A stretch of 64,000 nt of DNA from Francisella sp. LA112445 (GTDB lineage: Bacteria; Pseudomonadota; Gammaproteobacteria; Francisellales; Francisellaceae), in contig NZ_CP041030.1 in NCBI RefSeq assembly GCF_012224145.1, positions 1,302,001 to 1,366,000 of the forward strand. Reading direction: 5' to 3'. The position numbers and the translations under genes were made by a program. How positions within the stretch are numbered: position 1 is the first letter of the stretch; the number at the start of each line of letters is the position of its first letter. The notes under the pieces were generated by a model. It was not told where the DNA came from. It worked only from the letters and a program-made list of their open reading frames with translations, and searched no databases. Below, in pieces: positions 56,881 through 64,000 of the stretch.

Positions 56881-58155
56881 ATGGCTTTTATACTTATAAT
56901 TTCTTTACTTGTCTTAATACTCCTTCAAGTAAAGAAATTCAGCTTTAACTTTCGAACAATACTAGCTCTTGTCGCAGGTATTATAATCGGGATACTTTAT
57001 AATGTTATTAATCAACATAGCAACAGTTTTATACAACTTAGTGATATTCTAGGTGATGGATATATTTCTTTACTTAAAATGTTAATTATACCAATAGTTC
57101 TAACATCTATAGTCCATTCAATAATAAATCTAAAGAACTATGAAGGATCATATGTAATAAAGTTTGCCTACAAAACAATCGCTATATTACTAATTCTAAC
57201 AGGTATAAGTGCTGCAATTGGTGCTGTCGTAGCAATTACAATGCATTTAGGTCAAGGTATAGATATTGCATCTATTACAGGTAATGTCGACAAAGATATG
57301 CAAACATCAACAATATCTCAGACTATTTTAGGATTCTTACCAGATAATATCTTCAAACAAATGAATAATAATAATGTTATGGCGGTTGTTATATTTGCTA
57401 TATTACTTGGGTTTTCAATGTTAATTGCCCATCGTGAAGATAGTAAGCTAGCAGCTCCTTTTATCAACTTTATAGATTCAGCATTTTTTGTGATTAAAAA
57501 ACTAGCAAGAATGATTATAGCTATCACACCTTATGGCGTATTAGGTTTAATGATTCAGATGACTGTTGAGCTTGATAAAAACAGCATTTCAACAGTGTTA
57601 TATTTTATCTTAACTTGCTATATAGCTTTAGCGATAGTCCTAGTAATGCATATTATCCTATTAGTTTTATTTAGAACAAATATAGTTAGATTTTATAAAA
57701 GTATTTGGAAAGCTATGGTTGTTGCAGCAACTTCTAGATCAAGTATGGGAACACTACCATTATCTATTGATGGGCTAAATAAATATGGTACTTCTAGTAG
57801 TATTGCAACATTTGCTCCTACTATGGGAACTACACTAGGAATGAACGGTTGTGCTGGCGTATTCCCTGCGGTATTAGCTATTATGGCAATGAATGCTACA
57901 GGTATGGATATAACTTTTTCAACAGTTCTACTAATTTCTGTTATTTGTATGCTTGCCTCATTAGGAGTTTCAGGGATTCCTGGCACAGCTTTTGTTGCTG
58001 CTGGAGTAGTCTTTTCTTACTTTGGATTACCTTGGCAGATGATCGCATTGATTATTGGGGTTGATGCAATTATTGATAGTTTTAGAACACCTCTAAATAT
58101 TCATGGAACTATGACTACAGCGATTATCGTTGATAAAACAACTCCTAAGCTATAG
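56881..58155 (+). CDS. L-cystine / dicarboxylate:cation symporter (DAACS family, TcyP-like)
   Basis: 424 aa, about 8 membrane helices plus re-entrant loops. SRSSMGTLPLSID (SSxGTLP), TFAPTMGTTLGMNGCAG (NG motif), ASLGVSGIPGTAFV and DAIIDSFRTPLNIHG are diagnostic; the N-terminal helices resemble TcyP/YhcL of Bacillus. An AGAGG ribosome site is 7 nt before the ATG. Monocistronic. Confidence 0.88.
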   Translation: MAFILIISLLVLILLQVKKFSFNFRTILALVAGIIIGILYNVINQHSNSFIQLSDILGDGYISLLKMLIIPIVLTSIVHSIINLKNYEGSYVIKFAYKTIAILLILTGISAAIGAVVAITMHLGQGIDIASITGNVDKDMQTSTISQTILGFLPDNIFKQMNNNNVMAVVIFAILLGFSMLIAHREDSKLAAPFINFIDSAFFVIKKLARMIIAITPYGVLGLMIQMTVELDKNSISTVLYFILTCYIALAIVLVMHIILLVLFRTNIVRFYKSIWKAMVVAATSRSSMGTLPLSIDGLNKYGTSSSIATFAPTMGTTLGMNGCAGVFPAVLAIMAMNATGMDITFSTVLLISVICMLASLGVSGIPGTAFVAAGVVFSYFGLPWQMIALIIGVDAIIDSFRTPLNIHGTMTTAIIVDKTTPKL

Positions 58156-58214
58156 ATTCTTTAGAAAAAATATTTATAATTTAGCTAAATAAAAAACTAC
58201 ATTTTACAAAATAT

Positions 58215-58778
58215 ATGAGAAAACAATATAACCAAAAAGGTTTTAGCTTAGTTGAGTTAATGGTCGTGATAGCTATAATAGCCATATTAAGTGCTGTTGC
58301 TGTACCAATGTATGCAAACTATACAACTAGAGCAAAAATCGCATCTGAAGTTAGTAAAATTGGTGGAGTCAAAGCAGATATTGCTGAGCAGATATCACTA
58401 AGTAATTTAAACTCTGGAGATACTATCTCAGACATTACACCCCCATCTGAAACTCCTTTAAATGTTGGAGTAGAATCTAATGGAAGTATTATAGTAAATG
58501 TTGGAAATGATACTTTTAATGGTATTTCTGCAGAAAGCACACCTGCTGTGGAACAATCACAATCAGCACTTATGATATCTCCTACTATTACTAGTGGTGC
58601 TATCATATGGACTTGTGGTAACGCTTCAGGATCTATTCTAACACAGTCACAAATTCCAAGCATTTGTGGATCTATAAACAGTAACAGCAGTTCTACAGAT
58701 AGCGGTAGCAGTAGCTCTGGTGATAGTAGCTCTGGCGATAGTGGACCTACTAGAAATAGAAATTCGATTGGAGGCTAA
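58215..58778 (+). CDS. Type IV pilin-like protein with Ser/Gly/Asp-rich tail
   Basis: 187 aa. Leader MRKQYNQKG, then FSLVELMVVIAIIAILSAVA (prepilin motif with +5 Glu), PMYANYTTRAKIASE. Middle TSGAIIWTC...QIPSICG resembles the pilin-like protein at 42767. It ends in a low-complexity tail (SSSGDSSSGDSG). Likely a pilin or pseudopilin of the same system as the 42-43 kb cluster, although it stands alone here. Confidence 0.82.
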   Translation: MRKQYNQKGFSLVELMVVIAIIAILSAVAVPMYANYTTRAKIASEVSKIGGVKADIAEQISLSNLNSGDTISDITPPSETPLNVGVESNGSIIVNVGNDTFNGISAESTPAVEQSQSALMISPTITSGAIIWTCGNASGSILTQSQIPSICGSINSNSSSTDSGSSSSGDSSSGDSGPTRNRNSIGG

Positions 58779-58793
58779 TGAAAGCCTTGTGTA

Positions 58794-60185
58794 TTAGGTC
58801 CCACAAAAAGTAAATCTAACTTTTTCCTCATCTCTTGGCTCAGCCATATATTTAGCCTTTATCTCACTGAATTCATACGGACTTCTTGTAGCATCTAATA
58901 AGCCATAAACATTTCCAAAACTACCTCCTTCAACTGATTTTATAGCTTTTTCAACTTGGTGATTTCTTGGGATAATAACTGGATTAGACTTTTGCATTTT
59001 TGAAGAATCTAAATTTAGGTTTCTCAATGACTCTAGCCAATAGCCTAATCCTTTTGCTTTTAAGTTCTCAACATTACTATACGTTAAATCATAAAATGTA
59101 TTTGTATAATCAAGATTATTTTTAAACATACTTACAAGTAAATTTGAAATAATTTCATCGTAATTATCAGGCTGATTATCCAAGCCTAATTTATTAAGAA
59201 ACATTTTTTTCCATTTAGTTTTATAGATTCCTGAATAATCTTGTAGTTTTTCTTGAGCTAGTTTAATAGCTTCTTCCTCATTTGAGGAAATTAATTTTAA
59301 CAAACTCTCTGCAAGTCTTGCTATATTCCACCCAGCTATAGATGCTTGATTTGCAAATGCGTAACGGCCATTTCTATCAATAGAGCTAAAGACCGTTTCA
59401 GGATCATAAATATCCATAAAAGCACAAGGACCATAATCAATAGTCTCGCCTGAAATAGTCATATTATCTGTATTCATAACACCATGGATAAAACCTACTC
59501 TTTCCCACTCGGTAATTAAACTAGTTTGTTTATCTATAACGTAATCAAGCAAGCTCAAAGCTTTATTATCATTATAAGGAATCTTATGCCTATCAATAGT
59601 ATAATTCAGCAACTCTTGCGAATATGTCTCCCCTAGCATTGCAGCATATTGAAATGTTCCAACCCTAATGTGGCTACTTGCAACTCTTACAGCAATTGCG
59701 CCTTGCTCAAGATTATTTCTTTGAATATTTTCACCTGTACTTATCACAGCTAAGATACGACTAGTTGGTATACCCAAATTATACATTGCTTCACTAACTA
59801 TATACTCTCTAAGCATAGGTCCTAAAGCAGCTTTGCCATCACCGCCTCTTGAGAATTTAGTTAAACCTGCTCCCTTAAGGTGAAAATCAAACAAATCTCC
59901 ATTTGGACTTTCATATTCTCCTATTAGTATAGCCCTACCATCACCAAGCATTGTAAAATTACCAAACTGATGACCAGCATAAGCTTGGGCGATAGGTTTT
60001 TCACTGCTATAACCTAACAATAAGCTTAATAATTTCTCTTGAGAATATTTAGAAAAATCTAATCCTAAATCATTAGCTAGATTATCATTTAAAAGTAACA
60101 ACTTTGCATTTCGATACTTATATACAGGTTGTACTGAATAAAACTCCTCAGATAACTTAGGGTATGTATATTTAAAATTTAGCAT
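58794..60185 (-). CDS. selO: Protein adenylyltransferase SelO (YdiU family)
   Basis: 463 aa pseudokinase-fold enzyme that transfers AMP to proteins. YAGHQFGNFTMLGDGRA, LKGAGLTKFSRGGDGKA, GVMNTDNMTI, DYGPCAFMD and the C-terminal CGT (Cys third from the end, in place of selenocysteine) are seen; the latter may pair with the Cys of GPC in a redox switch as known for E. coli. Convergent with the pilin gene by a 15-bp gap. Confidence 0.9.
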   Translation of the reverse strand: MLNFKYTYPKLSEEFYSVQPVYKYRNAKLLLLNDNLANDLGLDFSKYSQEKLLSLLLGYSSEKPIAQAYAGHQFGNFTMLGDGRAILIGEYESPNGDLFDFHLKGAGLTKFSRGGDGKAALGPMLREYIVSEAMYNLGIPTSRILAVISTGENIQRNNLEQGAIAVRVASSHIRVGTFQYAAMLGETYSQELLNYTIDRHKIPYNDNKALSLLDYVIDKQTSLITEWERVGFIHGVMNTDNMTISGETIDYGPCAFMDIYDPETVFSSIDRNGRYAFANQASIAGWNIARLAESLLKLISSNEEEAIKLAQEKLQDYSGIYKTKWKKMFLNKLGLDNQPDNYDEIISNLLVSMFKNNLDYTNTFYDLTYSNVENLKAKGLGYWLESLRNLNLDSSKMQKSNPVIIPRNHQVEKAIKSVEGGSFGNVYGLLDATRSPYEFSEIKAKYMAEPRDEEKVRFTFCGT

Positions 60186-60287
60186 ATTAATAAATACTTT
60201 ACTATTTTAGTATCATTTTAACAAAATATCACAATTTACATAGCTTTTAGGGTAAAATTAATATAAAGATACATAAATGGTAAAATC

Positions 60288-60896
60288 ATGGAATATCTTA
60301 AATTAGCAATAGTTGATTCAGAAAACTATAATAACTTTTCACGTATCTCTGAAAATAACTTTGATAGAGTTATAGTCTTTACTAATAGCCAAGAATTAGA
60401 GTCAAACTTCAAAAAAACTGAGATCTATAAAAACTTTGAACTTGTGCCAATAATTTATGGTGAAGGTAACAAAGATAACATGGATGGCTATATTTGTGCA
60501 AAAGTTGGAGAATACGTTGAAAGATATCGAGATTTTCGTACTTATCTTAGTATTACAATATATAGTAATGATCGGATATTTAAAGGCATCGCCTCTTACT
60601 ATACCCGTAAAGGATTCAATATAGCTACAACAGCTCCAACACAATGTGATACTGGAACAAGTAATACAGATCCTAAAATACGCATCAAAAAATTTCTAGC
60701 TTGCTATGACAGTGTAGTTAACAGATCCTTTAAGAAACACTTTAATGAAACAAATAAAGATGCTTTTTATCGCCTAATAAGAAGGCATTTAGATAAAGAT
60801 ATTCCAAGAGAAATTGCCGATAATTTTATCGATCAAAACATTGTATACTTTTCAAATAAATCAAGAAAAATTGGGGTTGATGACTCAAAAATATAG
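60288..60896 (+). CDS. Conserved hypothetical protein, possibly NYN/PIN-like
   Basis: 202 aa, soluble, no signal. AIVDSENYNNFSRI at the start and DRIFKGIASYYTRKGFNI in the middle resemble the D-x-E-N loop and central helix of NYN/PIN-like nucleases, but the other acids are not certain. Function not known. Downstream of the divergent selO, 90 bp before rubredoxin. Confidence 0.5.
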   Translation: MEYLKLAIVDSENYNNFSRISENNFDRVIVFTNSQELESNFKKTEIYKNFELVPIIYGEGNKDNMDGYICAKVGEYVERYRDFRTYLSITIYSNDRIFKGIASYYTRKGFNIATTAPTQCDTGTSNTDPKIRIKKFLACYDSVVNRSFKKHFNETNKDAFYRLIRRHLDKDIPREIADNFIDQNIVYFSNKSRKIGVDDSKI

Positions 60897-60986
60897 TATT
60901 TCAAAAACTCTGTGTAGCGAGTCTAGATATCCCTCTTTTATAATGATAAAATAGCTCAACTTTTATACTTAACTCTTTATAAGATT

Positions 60987-61157
60987 ATGGAATATAGAAA
61001 ATATATTTGTATCGTTTGTGGATTAATTTATGATGAGGCTGAAGGCTGGCCAGAAGATGGTATTGAACCAGGTACAAAATGGGAAGATGTTCCTGAAGAT
61101 TGGGAATGTCCTGACTGTGGTGTTGGTAAAGACGAATTTGAACTTTTAGAAGAATAA
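60987..61157 (+). CDS. Rubredoxin
   Basis: 56 aa, below common ORF length cut-offs. [15 protein letters not shown] and [14 protein letters not shown] carry the two CxxC pairs that bind one iron. Electron carrier in the cytoplasm; the redox partner is not evident here. It is 8 bp before the PLP-enzyme gene, possibly co-transcribed. Confidence 0.95.
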   Translation: MEYRKYICIVCGLIYDEAEGWPEDGIEPGTKWEDVPEDWECPDCGVGKDEFELLEE

Positions 61158-61165
61158 TAGTCAAA

Positions 61166-62050
61166 ATGTCATCATCTCTATTTCAAAAGATCTCTTTTGA
61201 AAATAAAGATTTCATAGTAATGAGAGATGACCTTAACCATCCTATCTTTTCAGGTAATAAAGCTAGAAAACTAGCTTATATCTTAGACAATCCTGATAAC
61301 TACACACAGATTAAAACCATTGTTTCTTTTGGTGGCAACCAGTCTAATTTTATGCTGGCATTATCCCAACTTGCTAAAATTAAAGGTTGGAATTTTCATT
61401 ACTGGATAAAGCCCTTGCCAAAATTTCTTAAGCAAAACAAAACTGGTAACTTAAAACTCGCTTTAGATAATGGTATGCAACTTTTTGAAACTAGCGGATC
61501 ATTAGAATTAGAAAATATAAAAGCTAAATACGAAGATACCAAAGATTTTTACTTTTTTGACCAAGGAGGTAGAAATCCTTCTGCTGAAGAAGGTATTGCT
61601 AGTTGCGCATTAGAAATCAAAAACTTCTGTAATGAAAATAAAATCGAAGATTATAGTGTAGTAGTTGCTTCAGGAACCGGAACAACAGCTTTATATTTAG
61701 AAAAATATTTAAATCAAAGAGTTTTTACAGTTCCTTGTGTTGGAGACTCAAAATATTTAAAACGACAATTTGACTATATTGATAAAAATCTTAAACACCC
61801 TCAAATTCTAGAACCTCATTTTCAAACAAACTTCGGACAATTAGATATAAAAAACTATAATATCCACAAAGAACTAAAACAACAAACCTCTATAGAGTTT
61901 GATCTGCTCTATGATCCAATAGCTTGGCGCGTACTTTTAAAAAATTATAATAACTTACCTAAGCCAATCATATATATTCACTGTGGTGGCACATCTGGAA
62001 ATATCACTATGATAAACAGGTATAAAAGGCTCTTAGAAAAATCGTTATAA
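61166..62050 (+). CDS. PLP-dependent enzyme, ACC deaminase / D-cysteine desulfhydrase family
   Basis: 294 aa fold-type II PLP enzyme. HPIFSGNKARKL has the PLP lysine, SFGGNQSNFMLAL the phosphate/cofactor loop, and VVASGTGTTALYL the phosphate-binding loop. 1-aminocyclopropane-1-carboxylate deaminase-like; D-cysteine desulfhydrase is the more likely activity in a gammaproteobacterium. Its end overlaps the convergent membrane-protein gene by 6 bp. Confidence 0.85.
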   Translation: MSSSLFQKISFENKDFIVMRDDLNHPIFSGNKARKLAYILDNPDNYTQIKTIVSFGGNQSNFMLALSQLAKIKGWNFHYWIKPLPKFLKQNKTGNLKLALDNGMQLFETSGSLELENIKAKYEDTKDFYFFDQGGRNPSAEEGIASCALEIKNFCNENKIEDYSVVVASGTGTTALYLEKYLNQRVFTVPCVGDSKYLKRQFDYIDKNLKHPQILEPHFQTNFGQLDIKNYNIHKELKQQTSIEFDLLYDPIAWRVLLKNYNNLPKPIIYIHCGGTSGNITMINRYKRLLEKSL

Positions 62051-63601
62051 ATACTGTGCTACTAAGACTCTATTTATTCTACGTCTTATTTCAACTATAT
62101 TTGTCTTCACAGATCTACATAGATTATATGTTGTATTAAGCTTTTGTGCAGTTGAATTAGTTAATTTTATACTACTCAAATTCGCTCTATTAGACATTTC
62201 TATAGCTGTTAAAACAGGTGCTTCTTCCAAACATAGAGGCTCCTGTAAAACTTTAACGATCTGTCTTGCATATGCCTTTATTTGTTCTGTTTTTGTAGCA
62301 AAATCATGCTCATGGTTAATATACTCAAACATTTCATAAGCGATAGACATTCTTATCTTCTCTTCAAGATATACATATGCCAACTCATGCTCAACATTTT
62401 TACTCAATTTTTCATCTTTATCAAAATCTAGTGATCGCCATTGATTTAATAAGACAGTTAATCTCTTAAGTAAAGTTCTAATTATGCGAATATTTTGATT
62501 AAATCTATTTCTATTTTGCTGGATTTGCCTTTTAATATCTTTTGGTAACTTTTTTGTATGAAGCTGAATTATTGAGCTTTCTAACTGAGAAATATTATCC
62601 TCAACATCTTCTGTTATATTTATAATATCTCTAAGTTCTAAATTTGGAGCTACTTCAGACATAACTAGATAACATTGCTTATAAATTCCTAAAATATGAT
62701 TATATTTTTGAGTTATTTTACTTCTTAGGTTTTCTATTGATGTAAATAAATAATCTTTTTTAACATCTTCAAATTTAGAGATCGTTTTAAAGTAGTAGAT
62801 CTTTCGACCAGAAAGTAGCTCTATAAAAAGAGTAATAGCATTACTTGCATCATCTAAATCAAAAAGATTATATTGACCTGCACTATTATAGATCTTTGTT
62901 AAGAAACCTGCTTTTCTCTCAAGTCCCTGCTTTAAGTCTGAGTACTCCCCTATTAGTGCTTTTAAAAATTTCAGTTTTAAATCATTTGGAATTTTTTGGC
63001 AATTAGATATTTGTTTATAAAATTTTCTTAACTTACGTTTATTATCATGATTATCAATAGGGAAACCATTCTCCTGATGTAAATATATAATCTCAGCAAA
63101 CTCTGCCATTTCTTTACTAAAATGAAGATTAAAAATATAAAATATCTCTTTACTTGTAGGATGTGATTTTGCAAGGATTTCATAAGCCACTCGATTATCT
63201 CTAACTTGATCAGTTAGATTAGCTAAACTCATTTTCTTTGATAAGTAGAGATTTTGGTATGACTCCTCCATTACGCTCAAAAATCTATCTTGCATTTTTT
63301 CTTGTTCGCGATGTTTTATCGAATCAAAGATTATTTTACTAACAAAACCAACTAAACCAACGAAAAAAACATATAAAGAAAAATATGCAACTGTAACTAG
63401 AGGCACTCTAGAGCCATGACTTAAGTAATAACCTAGTGTGATAGCTATAATTGTTACAGGACCTGCTGCCCATATTATTGAAAGTATAGTAGCCTTAATA
63501 TCAGCTCTATGAATTGATGATATTAACTCACTTGCATACGAGTTATTATATGAATTTCTTTTTTTTAACTTTGCCTTTAGTTTTCTAAATATATATATCA
63601 T
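62045..63601 (-). CDS. Conserved hypothetical membrane protein
   Basis: 518 aa. Two membrane segments in residues ~38-60 and ~70-92 (AGPVTIIAITLGYYLS, LYVFFVGLVGFVSKIIF), then about 420 charged, largely helical cytoplasmic residues with no recognised domain. The N-terminus is basic (RKLKAKLKKRN), as expected for an inner-membrane protein. Not identified; possibly a membrane-anchored coiled-coil or sensor-like protein. Confidence 0.6.
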   Translation of the reverse strand: MIYIFRKLKAKLKKRNSYNNSYASELISSIHRADIKATILSIIWAAGPVTIIAITLGYYLSHGSRVPLVTVAYFSLYVFFVGLVGFVSKIIFDSIKHREQEKMQDRFLSVMEESYQNLYLSKKMSLANLTDQVRDNRVAYEILAKSHPTSKEIFYIFNLHFSKEMAEFAEIIYLHQENGFPIDNHDNKRKLRKFYKQISNCQKIPNDLKLKFLKALIGEYSDLKQGLERKAGFLTKIYNSAGQYNLFDLDDASNAITLFIELLSGRKIYYFKTISKFEDVKKDYLFTSIENLRSKITQKYNHILGIYKQCYLVMSEVAPNLELRDIINITEDVEDNISQLESSIIQLHTKKLPKDIKRQIQQNRNRFNQNIRIIRTLLKRLTVLLNQWRSLDFDKDEKLSKNVEHELAYVYLEEKIRMSIAYEMFEYINHEHDFATKTEQIKAYARQIVKVLQEPLCLEEAPVLTAIEMSNRANLSSIKLTNSTAQKLNTTYNLCRSVKTNIVEIRRRINRVLVAQYL

Positions 63602-63790
63602 TGCCTCACTATTTTACCAGTATTTTCATAACTATTCTAACAAACAAGATTTACAAGCTTCAAGCAAAATTATCTCTAATCAATAAAAATGTATTTAAAA
63701 AAGTAGCTAACTTTATAGTATAAATACTTCAAAAATAACTTTATTAACAGTATATTTATTAACAACGATATATAAAGATATAATGTACTT

Positions 63791-64000
63791 ATGAGTATTA
63801 GTTTCTATTTTATGCAAATACTAGTGTCAATATTTGGGGTATTATTTGCAGTCAAAATTGCTTCTTTTAAGAAAGAGGCTTGGTATTTTTACTTCTTTGG
63901 AACTTTACTTGGATTTATTAGTTTTTATAATTTTAATGAATTTAGTATTCTTGACTTTATAAAAAGCTTAGCACCTTTTAGCCATGACTTAGGATTATCA
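63791..64000 (+). CDS. Membrane protein, N-terminal part (runs off the window)
   Basis: Starts at the ATG at 63791 and is open to 64000 (70 codons): MSISFYFMQILVSIFGVLFA, then KKEAWYFYFFGTLLGFISFYNF, two probable membrane segments. Not recognised. Confidence 0.45.
   Translation, partial: MSISFYFMQILVSIFGVLFAVKIASFKKEAWYFYFFGTLLGFISFYNFNEFSILDFIKSLAPFSHDLGLS

Noticed and set aside
1-64000. CRISPR array, tRNA and rRNA genes
   Set aside because: No regularly spaced repeats with spacers other than the 12-bp VNTR, and no tRNA or rRNA sequences were recognised by eye; a tRNAscan or Infernal run would settle it.

Overview
The window is AT-rich and looks like a Francisella chromosome close to F. 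novicida / F. hispaniensis. The main reason is a 1366-codon, still-open gene at the left edge that reads as the large Francisella type II-B Cas9. The gene set fits that genus: a gmk-nadA-nadC-nadB block, several sugar-porter MFS proteins, a recF not linked to dnaN, and PilE-type pilins. The genus is inferred from recalled protein sequences, not from a search. The species is not settled.

Layout. 1-4099: cas9 (minus strand, C-terminal part outside the window). Its coding frame carries several copies of a dispersed palindromic repeat. 4181-8648: NAD(P)HX repair enzyme (also with an in-frame repeat), secreted YHYH protein, small Rossmann-like protein, a gene-poor stretch with a two-hairpin repeat, a tiny secreted peptide and an alpha/beta hydrolase. 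8673-12000: dipeptide epimerase plus DUF819 membrane protein, glutathione peroxidase, exported chorismate mutase. 12107-17151: gmk-nadA-nadC-nadB-add, apparently one operon for GMP phosphorylation, de novo NAD synthesis and purine salvage. 17329-24573: DEAD-box helicase, parvulin and a divergent galactose locus (two sugar porters; galT-galK).

24594-27289 is a SIR2-domain protein split by a -1 frameshift exactly at a T TTA AAA slippery heptamer, next to a UAG stop; it resembles SIR2 anti-phage proteins. 27442-30030 is a tightly overlapping operon (PP-loop thiolase, TusA, Trm112-like, kdsB, HIT). Then come a PAP2 phosphatase, a secreted unknown, uvrC, a DUF4336 gene broken by an in-frame TGA just before rnd, a Bcr-type exporter, DUF2237, glyS, TatD nuclease and recF.

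41712-43459 is a pilin cluster with a 7 x 12-bp tandem repeat in a secreted SESG protein. 43882-45987 is a KAP-type P-loop NTPase, a second defence-like gene. It is followed by a membrane-anchored nuclease, pepP, a stand-alone RelA/SpoT synthetase, pgeF and ispG. The right part holds Nif3, three transporters, a SIS sugar-phosphate protein, a second pilin, SelO, rubredoxin (too short for a simple ORF cut-off), a PLP desulfhydrase and two unknown membrane proteins, the last cut by the window edge.

The main points for a second look are the repeat insertions inside cas9 and nnrD, the SIR2 frameshift at a canonical slippery site, the orphan (p)ppGpp-synthetase-like protein, and the two-hairpin repeats bounded by GTCAT/ATGAC. 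No CRISPR array, rRNA, tRNA or complete insertion sequence was seen.
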